Source: Pirellulales bacterium (GTDB lineage: Bacteria > Planctomycetota > Planctomycetia > Pirellulales > Thermoguttaceae). From it: a DNA stretch of 60,319 nt. The position numbers and the translations under genes were made by a program. Positions 47,228-56,005 of this stretch are shown here, piece by piece (positions within the stretch are counted from its first letter, which is position 1; every line of letters starts with the position of its first letter). The stretch spans positions 1-60,319 of the forward strand of contig JABWBD010000005.1 of assembly GCA_013360685.1 (NCBI GenBank). The letters are read 5' to 3'. The notes beneath the pieces are model-generated. The model saw nothing but the letters and a program-made list of their open reading frames with translations, was not told where the DNA came from and made no database searches.

Positions 47228-48165
47228 AACGAAGCTGGTCTGCCGTCGCAGGTCTTCTTCTCTTCAGCAGCGTCGCAGCGAACTGCCTCGCGTCGGAGGA
47301 ACAGGGGCGCTGCGCGATGTGGATCGACATCTACCGCGGCGAACCGATTTCCTATGGCGAAATGATCGAGGATCTGGCCGGCGCCGGCATCATCTACCTG
47401 GGCGAGCACCACACGCTGGTTCGCCACCACGAGATCCAGGCCGGGGTGCTCAAGGATCTGGCCGAGCGGGGCCGGCTCCTGGTCGTCGGCTTGGAGCAGA
47501 TGGAGTCGATCCGGCAGCCGGCGCTGGACCGCTTCAACCGCGGCCAAATCGACTTCGATCAATTGGCGAGCGAAACCGACTGGGGCAATCGGTGGCGGAA
47601 CTACGCTCAATACCGCCCGCTCCTGGAAACCGCGCGCCGATTCAACGTGCCGGTGATCGCGATGAACGCCCGCGCGGAGACGATCCGGCAGGTATTTCGA
47701 AGCGGAGGGGTTGAAAAACTGCCGCCGGAGACGCGCCGGGAACTGCCCGAAGATCTCGAACTGAAAGACCCCGACTATGAAGCGCTGTTGAAGCTGCAAA
47801 TGATGGTCCATGCGTCCGCCCAGGAAACCATGCTCCGCCCGATGATCGAGGCCCAGATTGCCCGCGACGAAGCCATGGCGTCGGTCCTGGCGAATTACCT
47901 GAAGTCGCCCGCGGGCAATGGGCGGACCGCGGTGGTGATTTGCGGGGCGGGGCACGTGGCCTACGGTCTTGGCACGGCTGCACGGGTCCAGCGAAGACTG
48001 CCGGAGGTTCGGCAGCGGATCGTGTTGTTGTCGGAAAGCGGCGACGTGGAACTCTCGCCGGAGGAGAAAGCCATGGCCCGCGAAATCGAGATCACACACG
48101 AGCAGCTCCGCCGCATTGCCCGGCCGATTGGAGATTACCTGCACGCGAAGGAGCCGGCAGACTAA
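47224..48165 (+). CDS. ChaN-family secreted protein
   Basis: 313 aa. Signal peptide (VAGLLLFSSVAANCLAS) with a Cys near residue 22, though not an ideal lipobox. The body matches the ChaN/DUF399 family (Tiki-like fold; ChaN binds heme in Campylobacter): YLGEHHTLVRHHEIQ with the His pair, VVGLEQMESIRQ, RDEAMASVLANYL and VVICGAGHVAYGLG. The start is GTG 47224, which overlaps the upstream stop; this is the only start in phase with the signal peptide. Probably periplasmic or surface, heme- or iron-linked by family. Confidence 0.83.
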   Translation: MKRSWSAVAGLLLFSSVAANCLASEEQGRCAMWIDIYRGEPISYGEMIEDLAGAGIIYLGEHHTLVRHHEIQAGVLKDLAERGRLLVVGLEQMESIRQPALDRFNRGQIDFDQLASETDWGNRWRNYAQYRPLLETARRFNVPVIAMNARAETIRQVFRSGGVEKLPPETRRELPEDLELKDPDYEALLKLQMMVHASAQETMLRPMIEAQIARDEAMASVLANYLKSPAGNGRTAVVICGAGHVAYGLGTAARVQRRLPEVRQRIVLLSESGDVELSPEEKAMAREIEITHEQLRRIARPIGDYLHAKEPAD

Positions 48166-48358
48166 ATGGCGAAGAAGTCGAGCGCAAAGAAGTGACGGCC
48201 GGTCCGCCCGTGCAAGACGGTTTGTCTGCCGCCGGGCGACCGAGTGTCGGGACAAAGAAGGGCATTTGGTCCGGTGTTGCGGGCCGGCTTTGGCTGCAGA
48301 GTCGGCGCGTCGTTTGCAGAGGCCCGGACCCGTTTGCCGATCCGAAAGGAGCCGAACG

Positions 48359-48619
48359 ATGGTGGATCTGCTGGTCTGGGTGATCTTCGGCCTGTTCGTG
48401 GGCGCGATCGCGCGACTTCTGGTTCCGGGGCGCGACCCGATGGGCTGTCTCGGGACAATCCTGCTGGGTGTTGCCGGATCGGTGGTTGGCGGATTCCTGG
48501 CGAGTCTGTTGTTCGGCGGTCTGCGGGAAGGGTTTCGGCCGGCCGGGTTCCTCGGGGCGTTGATCGGCGGTGTCATCGTGCTGTTGATCTGGCGCCGCTT
48601 CCGTGGCGAGCCGCGCTGA
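48359..48619 (+). CDS. GlsB/YeaQ/YmgE-family small membrane protein
   Basis: 86 aa with three hydrophobic helices: LLVWVIFGLFVGAIARLL, then CLGTILLGVAGSVVGGFLASLLFG, then FLGALIGGVIVLLIW. The GRDPMGCLGTILLGVAGS loop is the family signature (transglycosylase-associated protein, often stress-induced). AAAGGAGCC sits about 8 bp before ATG 48359. Function in the envelope unknown. Confidence 0.88.
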   Translation: MVDLLVWVIFGLFVGAIARLLVPGRDPMGCLGTILLGVAGSVVGGFLASLLFGGLREGFRPAGFLGALIGGVIVLLIWRRFRGEPR

Positions 48620-48767
48620 CCGCGGAGAAAGTCGGGCGTTCCACGCCTTCGCGGGCTTTCCTCGCACCAACTGGTTGACGCACAGTTCGGCATCTGTCAA
48701 TCTGTCTCCAGGCCGGGTCGCGCCCCGATCGGCGGAAACCGTGTTGCGGACCAAGGAGCAGCTTCCG

Positions 48768-51551
48768 ATGCGGAAAGCCACCTGTCTGATAGGAATTATT
48801 GCCACCGTGCCGGCGCTGTGTTCTTTCTCGGCGGCCCCGGTGCAAGCCGCCGGCGCCAAGCACCTTTACTATGTTGCTCCCCACGGCAACGATGCCTGGT
48901 CCGGCAAGCTGCCGGAGCCGAATGGGCCGAAAAGCGACGGCCCTTTCGCCACGCTCCAGCGGGCACGCGACGAGGTCCGAACTCTGAAGGGAGCCGCCGG
49001 GTTGGCAGATCCGGTAACGGTCTTCCTCCGCGGCGGAACCTATCGGATTACCGACACGATCCGGTTCACGCCCGAGGATTCCGGCGCCGAGCGGTCGCCG
49101 ATCACCTATGCCGCGTATCCCGGAGAAAAGCCGGTGGTTTCCGGAGGCCGGCCCATCGCCGGCTGGAAAAAGGCCGACGGATCGCTGTGGGCCGCCACGG
49201 TTCCCGGTGTCAAGGAAGGCGATTGGTATTTCCACCAGCTCTTTGTCGACGGCCGGCGTTGCACCCGCGCCCGCATGCCGAACCAGGGTTATCTCTACAC
49301 CGCGGACATCCTCGCGCCGTTTGACCGCACCAAGTGGTACCAGGCCGATCTCGCCGCCAAGACCGGGTTTCTCTTCCGCAACGGCGACATCCGCCGGTGG
49401 GACAACTTCAGCGACGCGCTCGTCGTGATCTACCACTCATGGACCACGTCGACGCATTTCATCACGGAGCTGGATCCGCAGCGGCGGATCGTCAAGTTGG
49501 CGCCGAGATCCGCCTGGCCGATCGGTTACTGGTGGGAGTACAACACCCGCTACCATGTCGAGAATATCCTCGAGTCCCTCGACGAGCCGGGCGAGTGGTA
49601 TCTCGACCGCGGCACGGGCGTGGTTCGCTACTGGCCCATGCCGGGCGAGGATCTCGACAAGGCGGAAGTCGTCGCTCCGGTGGTCAGGCAGACGCTCGTC
49701 CGTTTCCAAGGACAGCCCTCGGCCGGCAAGTTCGTCGAGCACCTCCGTTTCCAGGGCATCTCGTTTCAGCATGCCGATTGCCATCTCGCTCCCGACATGC
49801 CGCTGGACCAGCAGGGCGCCACGGAGCGTCTCCCCCTGATCGCCGCCGAAGGGCTCCGCCACGCGGTCTTCGAGGGCTGCGAACTGGCCCATGCCGGGGA
49901 GAACGGCCTCTGGCTCGACAACGGCTGCTGCGACAATGTCGTCCGGAAGTGCCGGATCCACGACCTGGGCGCGAGCGGCGTCTTCATCGGGCCGAAGGAC
50001 TATAAGGACACGACCGAGATGCGCGTCGAGCGAAATGTTCTGGACAACAACTTCATTCACGATGGCTCGCACATTTTCCGCGGCAGCCAGGGCGTATGGA
50101 TCGGCAAGTCTTCGTACAACGAGGTGACGCACAACGAGATTTCCGATTTCCATCACCTTGGCATCTCGATCGGCCATTCGTGGGGCTACGCGCCGAGCAC
50201 CGCCCACCACAATCTGGTCGCCTTCAACCACGTTCATCACATCTGCAACGGCTACTTCAGCGATGGGGGCGGGATCTACACCCTGGGCATCTCACCCGGC
50301 ACCGTGATCCGCGGCAACATCGTCCACGACATCGTGCCCACGCCGCTGATGCCCGACGGCGGCACGGGGATCTACCACGACGAAGGTTCCACCGGCATCC
50401 TGGTGGAGAACAACCTCGTGTACCGCGCCGGCATTCCCTACCACCAGCACTACGGCCGGGAGAATGTGGCTCGAAACAACATCTTCGCCTTTGCACTGAA
50501 CAGCCCCGTCTCCTGCGCACGCCCCGAGGAACACCTTTCCTACACCTTTGAAAGCAATATCGTCTTGTCCAATAATGGCAAGGCCACGTCGGAGCACTTC
50601 AGTCCGCTTCGCTGCAAGACCGAGTTTCGCAGGAATCTCTATTGGGACACCTCGGGCAAGGAGCCGTCGTTTTCGGGTATCGGCTTTGCCCAGTGGCAGG
50701 CCACCGGCCGCGACCGCGACTCGCGGATCGCCGACCCGCAGTTTCGCGATGCCGCCGGCGATGATTTCCGCCTGAAACCGGCGTCGCCCGCGCTGGCCCT
50801 GGGGTTTCAGCCGATTGAAGCCGGACAGGCCGGTCTCTACGGCGACGCGGATTGGGTCCGCTTGCCCTCGAATGTGGGCCGGAAGCCATTGCCCGAGCTG
50901 CCGCCCCCGCCGCCCCCGCCGCCGCCCCGCCCCTATCGCGAGGACTTTGAATCCGTGGAAACGGGCAAACAGCCGGCCGGACTGAGCTACTCGCCCGCCG
51001 ATCGGCCGGACCTGGTCCAAGCAACGGAGGAAACCGCGTCGCGAGGCAAGAAGAGCCTCAAGTTCACCAAGGGCGAAGGCATGACGTACTCGTGGCAGCC
51101 GCACGCCTACCGCTCCTCCCGTCCGCATAGGGAGGGCACGATCCGTTTCGCCTGCGACGTGTTCAACTCCGCCGATCGGCCCGCGGAATGCTTCCTGGCT
51201 TTGCGAGATTACCGTCCGGGTCACGGCGAGTATCGCGAGGGCCCGAGCCTCACGTTCCGGGCCGATGGTGCTCTCCTGGCGGCGGGCAAGGAGTTGACGC
51301 GGTTGCCGCTGGGCCAATGGGTCCACTTGGAGATCCGGCTGGATCTTGGCCGAGGCGAGGCCGCGACCTCGCCGACCTACCGCCTTGCCGTCACGGTCCC
51401 CGGCCGCCAGGAGCAGGTATTCGACGCAGTGCCCTGCTTGCATACGCAGTTCGGCCATCTCGCGTGGTTTGGGGTCTCCAGCATGGGGGGACCGGGCAGT
51501 GTCTTTTTCGTCGACGAAATCCACGTCGAAGAAGCGGGAACCGATCACTGA
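48768..51551 (+). CDS. Large secreted right-handed beta-helix protein (GH141-like)
   Basis: 927 aa with signal peptide (about 1-26). HLYYVAPHGNDAWSG and FATLQRARDEVRTLK open a long right-handed parallel beta-helix (about 40-710) with repeated asparagine/glycine turns (GNIVHDIVPTPLMPDGG, VENNLVYRAG), as in pectate-lyase-type and GH141-like polysaccharide enzymes. A run of prolines near 755 links to a C-terminal beta-sandwich (about 770-927, LPLGQWVHLEIRLDLG), likely carbohydrate-binding. AAGGAGC before ATG 48768 rejects the upstream ATG. Probably extracellular glycan degradation; the exact activity is not shown. Confidence 0.78.
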   Translation: MRKATCLIGIIATVPALCSFSAAPVQAAGAKHLYYVAPHGNDAWSGKLPEPNGPKSDGPFATLQRARDEVRTLKGAAGLADPVTVFLRGGTYRITDTIRFTPEDSGAERSPITYAAYPGEKPVVSGGRPIAGWKKADGSLWAATVPGVKEGDWYFHQLFVDGRRCTRARMPNQGYLYTADILAPFDRTKWYQADLAAKTGFLFRNGDIRRWDNFSDALVVIYHSWTTSTHFITELDPQRRIVKLAPRSAWPIGYWWEYNTRYHVENILESLDEPGEWYLDRGTGVVRYWPMPGEDLDKAEVVAPVVRQTLVRFQGQPSAGKFVEHLRFQGISFQHADCHLAPDMPLDQQGATERLPLIAAEGLRHAVFEGCELAHAGENGLWLDNGCCDNVVRKCRIHDLGASGVFIGPKDYKDTTEMRVERNVLDNNFIHDGSHIFRGSQGVWIGKSSYNEVTHNEISDFHHLGISIGHSWGYAPSTAHHNLVAFNHVHHICNGYFSDGGGIYTLGISPGTVIRGNIVHDIVPTPLMPDGGTGIYHDEGSTGILVENNLVYRAGIPYHQHYGRENVARNNIFAFALNSPVSCARPEEHLSYTFESNIVLSNNGKATSEHFSPLRCKTEFRRNLYWDTSGKEPSFSGIGFAQWQATGRDRDSRIADPQFRDAAGDDFRLKPASPALALGFQPIEAGQAGLYGDADWVRLPSNVGRKPLPELPPPPPPPPPRPYREDFESVETGKQPAGLSYSPADRPDLVQATEETASRGKKSLKFTKGEGMTYSWQPHAYRSSRPHREGTIRFACDVFNSADRPAECFLALRDYRPGHGEYREGPSLTFRADGALLAAGKELTRLPLGQWVHLEIRLDLGRGEAATSPTYRLAVTVPGRQEQVFDAVPCLHTQFGHLAWFGVSSMGGPGSVFFVDEIHVEEAGTDH

Positions 51552-51569
51552 GAATGGAGAAGTGAGACC

Positions 51570-52400
51570 ATGTCGATCGTCAAGCAACTCCAGCGGCTGA
51601 GGCGTGCGCCCGCAAAAATTCCGCAGATCGCTTCTGCGCGGAGAGAGTTTCTCGATTGGCCCCGGCTGGCCGTCCTGTACGCCGGAATCCGGCAGCTCCG
51701 GGAGCCTGGCGAGCTCCGGCTGCGTGGGCCGGAGCCGTCAAGTGTCCGTATCTGGGAGCATGGCGACGTGCACAACGTCTGGGCGATCTTCTGCGGAGGC
51801 GAGTACCGGGTGCTGGAGTCCGACGCCCTGATCGTGGACGTGGGGGCGAACGTCGGCATTTTTGCGATGTACGCCGCCCGTCGCGCGCCTGCGGCAGAGG
51901 TCTTCTGCTACGAACCGGTGCTGAGGACGTTCAGCCGCCTCAAAGAGCAGATCGCGCGGTCGCCCTTTGCGGGGCGGATCCGCTGCGAGAGCAAAGGGGT
52001 GGCGGGGGCGGAGGGCGTCCGTGAGATCGCGGTCGGACGCGGGGCCGACGTGGCCACGCTTCTCCCCACCGACGTCGCGGACCTCGACCGCACGGAAACC
52101 ATCCAGGTCACGACGCTCGAGCAGATTGTTGCTGCCGTCCTGACGCGGACCGACCGCACGTCGGTCTCTCTGCTCAAGTTGGACTGCGAAGGGGCCGAGT
52201 GGGAGATCTTCGAGGCCGTGGCCCCTGCGACGCTCGGCGCGATCGAGCGAATCTGCATCGAGTACCATGTCCGCCCCGGCTATTCGGAGCGGTGGCTCAC
52301 CGAACGGCTCGGCCAGGCAGGTTTCCACGCGCACAACGTGAACCGCCGTCCGAACCAGACGGGCATTGTCTGGTATGACAGGAACCCCCCATCTCCATGA
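51570..52400 (+). CDS. FkbM-family SAM-dependent methyltransferase
   Basis: 276 aa. IVDVGANVGIFAMYAAR is the FkbM/class I SAM-binding motif; EVFCYEPVLRTFSRL and SLLKLDCEGAEWEIFEAV are the two other family landmarks. It methylates oxygen of sugars or polyketides in related proteins; the target here is unknown. A purine-rich GAGAAGTGAGA precedes ATG 51570. The stop overlaps the next start by 4 bp. Confidence 0.9.
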   Translation: MSIVKQLQRLRRAPAKIPQIASARREFLDWPRLAVLYAGIRQLREPGELRLRGPEPSSVRIWEHGDVHNVWAIFCGGEYRVLESDALIVDVGANVGIFAMYAARRAPAAEVFCYEPVLRTFSRLKEQIARSPFAGRIRCESKGVAGAEGVREIAVGRGADVATLLPTDVADLDRTETIQVTTLEQIVAAVLTRTDRTSVSLLKLDCEGAEWEIFEAVAPATLGAIERICIEYHVRPGYSERWLTERLGQAGFHAHNVNRRPNQTGIVWYDRNPPSP

Positions 52401-52891
52401 TCCTCTACATCATCCGTCACGCCTGGGCGGGACACGCGGGTGACCCGGCCTGGCCCGACGATTTCCAGCGGCCCCTGACGCCCGATGGCCGAAAGCGATT
52501 TCGCCGGATGGTCGAAATACTTGCAGGCCGCGGGTTCAATCCGGAACTGGTCGTCACCAGCCCGCTGGTCCGCTGTCGCCAGACCGCCGAGGTGGTCGCG
52601 GACGCTGTTGCGCGCCAGCCGGGGGTTATCGAGCGCGACGAACTCATGCCGGGCGCCGATTTGGATCGGCTCCTTTCGTGGACGGAATCCGAGGCCGTTT
52701 CGTTCGAGCGGATCGCCTGGGTCGGTCATGCGCCCGACGTGGGAGCAATCGCTTCGGAACTGCTCTCGGGCAGCGGCGCGTGGCTCCGGTTTGCCAAGGG
52801 AGCCGTGGCTGCCATCGATTTTGATCGCTTTCCGGAACCGGGCCGAGGCGAACTCCACTGGATGGTGACGGCCAAGGTCTTGGGAGTGTAG
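52397..52891 (+). CDS. sixA: SixA-type phosphohistidine phosphatase
   Basis: 164 aa, the length of SixA. Catalytic motifs intact: YIIRHAWAG (phosphohistidine), SPLVRCRQTAEVV (Arg) and WVGHAPDVG (second His). SixA removes phosphate from histidine-containing phosphotransfer proteins; by family, not shown here. Contrast with the dead homologue at 44309. Overlaps fkbM-like gene by 4 bp (ATGA). Confidence 0.9.
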   Translation: MILYIIRHAWAGHAGDPAWPDDFQRPLTPDGRKRFRRMVEILAGRGFNPELVVTSPLVRCRQTAEVVADAVARQPGVIERDELMPGADLDRLLSWTESEAVSFERIAWVGHAPDVGAIASELLSGSGAWLRFAKGAVAAIDFDRFPEPGRGELHWMVTAKVLGV

Positions 52892-53066
52892 GTGAACCAA
52901 TCGTTCCCTTCCGCCGTAGGGTATTCATCCAAGGATCGTTTCACGGAGCACGGCAGCGCGCCCCCCAGTTCTTGTCGGAATTCGCGCCCGCTCATAGAAT
53001 TGGGAACCATTCGAAGTTGATAACGGGGGCAAACGCTTCGCTACTCCCCCTCGAATGAGAGCTGCT

Positions 53067-53498
53067 ATGCCCTCGAATGAAGAAGAAATCTACCAGGAAC
53101 ATATCCTGGACCATTATGAGGATCCCTACCACCGCGGGCGGTGCGAGCACTGCACCCACTGCCACGAGGACGAGAATCCCCTCTGCGGCGACCACGTCCG
53201 GATGGAGTTGCACATCAACGACGGAGGCAATCTCAGGGAGGTCTATTTCGACGGCGACGGCTGCTGCATCAGCCAGGCGGCCTCCTCCATGCTGGTCGAG
53301 AAGTTTGACGGCAAGACGGTGGAGGAAGTAAAGCAGTTCAGCGCCGACGACATGCTTAGGCTCTTCGGTGCGAAATTGACGCCGAATCGGCAGAAGTGCT
53401 GCCTCTTGCCGTGGCGGGTGCTGCAGGCGGCGATCTATTCTCCCGTCCACCGCGGCCGCCCGGCCGGCGCGGGCGATCCTTCCAAGAAGCCATCATGA
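53067..53498 (+). CDS. sufU: Iron-sulfur cluster assembly scaffold SufU
   Basis: 143 aa. NifU-N/SufU fold: EIYQEHILDHYEDPYHRG, with conserved Cys in ENPLCGD, DGDGCCIS and QKCCLLPW, and the preceding Asp. It accepts sulfur from SufS and holds zinc or Fe-S. ATG 53067 is preferred over 53055. An extra CEHCTHCHEDE segment near residue 25 carries two further Cys. Overlaps the sufS start by 4 bp (ATGA), as expected for a coupled pair. Confidence 0.92.
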   Translation: MPSNEEEIYQEHILDHYEDPYHRGRCEHCTHCHEDENPLCGDHVRMELHINDGGNLREVYFDGDGCCISQAASSMLVEKFDGKTVEEVKQFSADDMLRLFGAKLTPNRQKCCLLPWRVLQAAIYSPVHRGRPAGAGDPSKKPS

Positions 53499-54751
53499 CC
53501 GCTCCTGTCAGGTTGCGTACTCTCGATCCCCACGCCTACCGCCCCGACTTCCCGATCCTTTCGAAGCGAGTGCACGGCGACGTGCCGCTGGCCTATCTGG
53601 ACAACGCCGCTTCGACGCAGCGGCCCCGCCAGGTCATCCAGGCGATCGTCGAAGCTTACGAAGAGCACTACGCGAACGTCCACCGCGGTATTCACACGCT
53701 GGCCGAGGAATCGACAGCCCTCTTCGAAGGGGCCCGCGAAAAGGTCCGCTCGCTGATCCATGCTCCCACGGTCGAGCAGGTGATCTTCACGCACGGCGCT
53801 ACCGCGGCAATCAATCTGGTCGCGCGGAGTTGGGGCGATTCCAACCTCCACGAAGGCGACGGGGTCCTTGTCACGGAAATGGAGCACCATGCCAATCTCG
53901 TCCCCTGGCATCAGCTTGCGGAGCGGACCGGCGCCAAGATCCAGTTCATCCCCGTGACCGACGACGGCCTGCTCGACCTGGACAAGCTGGATGCGCTGCT
54001 GACCGAGCGGCCCCGGCTCGTCGCGGTAACTGCCGTCTCCAATGTGCTGGGCACGATCAATCCGCTCGCGGAGATTATCCCGCGGGCGCACGCCGCCGGG
54101 GCCCTGGTTCTCGTCGACGGGGCCCAGAGCGTGCCGCACCAGGTGACGGACGCGGCCGCGATGGACGCCGATTTCCTGGTCTTCAGCGGGCACAAGATGA
54201 TGGGGCCGTCGGGCGTCGGGGTGCTCTACGGCAAGCGGGAGTTGCTTGAGAGCATGCCGCCGTTCTTGGGCGGTGGGAGCATGATCCGGCGGGTGTGGAT
54301 CGACAGCTTCACCCCCGCCGATCTGCCCTACAAGTTCGAAGCCGGCACGCCGCCGATCGTCCCGGCCATTGGGTTGGGGGCCGCGATCGACTACCTCAAC
54401 GACGTCGGACTTGAGGCGGTCCACGAGCACGAACGCCGCCTGACCCAACGCGCCCACGAGTTGCTGTCGGAGATTGACGGCGTGCGGATCCTGGGACCTC
54501 GGCCCGACCAGAAGGCCGGGATCGTCAGCTTCTGGATGGGCCGCATCCACGCCCACGACATTGCGCAGCGTCTGGACCGCCGCGGGATCGCCGTCCGGCC
54601 CGGCCATCACTGCGCGATGCCGCTGCACAAGCGGTTCGACGTCTCAGCCACCGCGCGCGCGAGCTTCTATCTCTATAACACGTTTGAGGAAGTCGAGCGG
54701 TTGGGCGAGGCGGTTGCCGAGTGCAAGCACTTCTTCCAGCGCCGCCGGTAG
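53495..54751 (+). CDS. sufS: Cysteine desulfurase SufS
   Basis: 418 aa, group II cysteine desulfurase with PLP. YLDNAASTQRPRQV at the N-terminus, the PLP Lys in VFSGHKMMGPSGVGVL, and the catalytic Cys in RPGHHCAMPLHKRF. Mobilises sulfur from cysteine onto SufU for Fe-S clusters. ATG 53495 overlaps sufU; the upstream frame to 53396 is just the shadow of sufU. No sufBCD in the window. Confidence 0.95.
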   Translation: MTAPVRLRTLDPHAYRPDFPILSKRVHGDVPLAYLDNAASTQRPRQVIQAIVEAYEEHYANVHRGIHTLAEESTALFEGAREKVRSLIHAPTVEQVIFTHGATAAINLVARSWGDSNLHEGDGVLVTEMEHHANLVPWHQLAERTGAKIQFIPVTDDGLLDLDKLDALLTERPRLVAVTAVSNVLGTINPLAEIIPRAHAAGALVLVDGAQSVPHQVTDAAAMDADFLVFSGHKMMGPSGVGVLYGKRELLESMPPFLGGGSMIRRVWIDSFTPADLPYKFEAGTPPIVPAIGLGAAIDYLNDVGLEAVHEHERRLTQRAHELLSEIDGVRILGPRPDQKAGIVSFWMGRIHAHDIAQRLDRRGIAVRPGHHCAMPLHKRFDVSATARASFYLYNTFEEVERLGEAVAECKHFFQRRR

Positions 54752-54790
54752 TGTGGCACACTGTTCGCCTTCCCACAACCCGCGAACCCG

Positions 54791-54925
54791 CTACGGCCGC
54801 GGCCGCGACTGCCGCTCGCTGCACCGTTTGCAGCGGGTCTGCTGGGTATTCAGCTTGGCGCCGCACCGATTGCACCGCCTTTCTTTCAATCTGCGTACGA
54901 ACTTCGTGCGAGGTCGGGATCTCAT
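54791..54925 (-). CDS. Small zinc-ribbon protein
   Basis: 44 aa, highly basic (RSRPRTKFVRRLKERR) with a compact zinc ribbon CNRC ... CKRC (spacing 10). AGAAGG lies about 8 bp before ATG 54925; longer starts would add an unlikely hydrophobic leader. Size and basic charge suggest a ribosome- or nucleic-acid-associated protein, but no family is recognised. Between sufS and a Uma2 gene. Confidence 0.5.
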   Translation of the reverse strand: MRSRPRTKFVRRLKERRCNRCGAKLNTQQTRCKRCSERQSRPRP

Positions 54926-55179
54926 GAAAAAGCCTTCTGGTCGTTCAGGACGCGTTTGCGCGGCGCACGGATAGCCGCCGGAAAGAACCATCGAGAACAG
55001 CATTTATAGAGCTTGGACGAAAGACTGGCAAGGGGACCTCTGCGGCAAGTCTTTGTGTTACAACGGCGGAACGCAACCCCGACCCCCTTACGGCCGATTG
55101 TGTGCGTGTAGGGCTCAGCATGGGAGGACTGCGGCACTCACACATTCGCCGGTCCTACGCGGAGGGTCAATAAGCTCAG

Positions 55180-55845
55180 TCACTTCGATTCGCGGGCGGC
55201 AGACTCGCCCAGCGCGCTCTCGAATTCACGCAGCGCTACGCTTGAGCCGGCGTGCCACGCGCGCCGCAGATACTCGGGAATCAATTGCCGAACGGGGATC
55301 CCTGGGAAGGTGGGGCTCTCCGGGGCTTCCTGATAGTGCCGGCCATCAAACAAGAAGATGGAAAGCGAGTCCTCCCGGTAGATCCACAATTGGGGAACGC
55401 GGAGCGGTTCGTATTCCTCGGGGCTGGTCGTGGACGTAGCGTCCACCTCAACGGTCAAATCCGGCGGAGGATCGCTCGCCAGATCGATCCGCTCCTTGCC
55501 CAGGATCGCCTCGCGATGTTCGATGTAGAAACACTTGTCCGGTTCCAAGCCGGCCTCGCCGAAACGCTTCAGGGTGATCGGATCAAAATCCTGCCAGTCC
55601 TGTCCCGTGTGTCGCAGCAGAGCCTGCACCAGACTGGAAAGCGCGGCGGAGTGGTTGCCATGTCTTGGTAGAGGCGCCATGATGCGGATTTCCTGCGTTC
55701 GTGCGCTGTAACGAACCTTGATGGCCGCTTTGTCCTGGCGGCGTTCGAGTAGTTCCTCATAGTCAGCCCACGTCTGGCGGCGCAGCACCACTTCGCTTCC
55801 AGGAGAAAGGTCAACTCCGGCATCGGTAATCGTGCAGTGGACCAT
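55180..55845 (-). CDS. Uma2-family endonuclease
   Basis: 221 aa. Uma2 core of the RxPxLWxY type: GLEPDKCFYIEHREAI (Asp), PPDLTVEVDATSTT (Glu) and RVPQLWIYREDSLSIFLFDG, like the gene at 36701. The N-terminal about 50 residues are predicted strand-helix with TWADYEELLERRQDKAA. Isolated between non-coding stretches. Confidence 0.87.
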   Translation of the reverse strand: MVHCTITDAGVDLSPGSEVVLRRQTWADYEELLERRQDKAAIKVRYSARTQEIRIMAPLPRHGNHSAALSSLVQALLRHTGQDWQDFDPITLKRFGEAGLEPDKCFYIEHREAILGKERIDLASDPPPDLTVEVDATSTTSPEEYEPLRVPQLWIYREDSLSIFLFDGRHYQEAPESPTFPGIPVRQLIPEYLRRAWHAGSSVALREFESALGESAARESK

Positions 55846-56005
55846 AGGCTACTCGCAACAAGACCTGTCCCTCTGTGGATTCCTTACCGGAACCCCCATC
55901 TCCCATCTTAGCGGCCCCAAGTGTCCCCGACAAGACGGACAACACGAAAACCCGGGACCAGGAGAGATAAGAGGGTTCCGACACGAAGTCCAATCAAGAG
56001 CGTGC

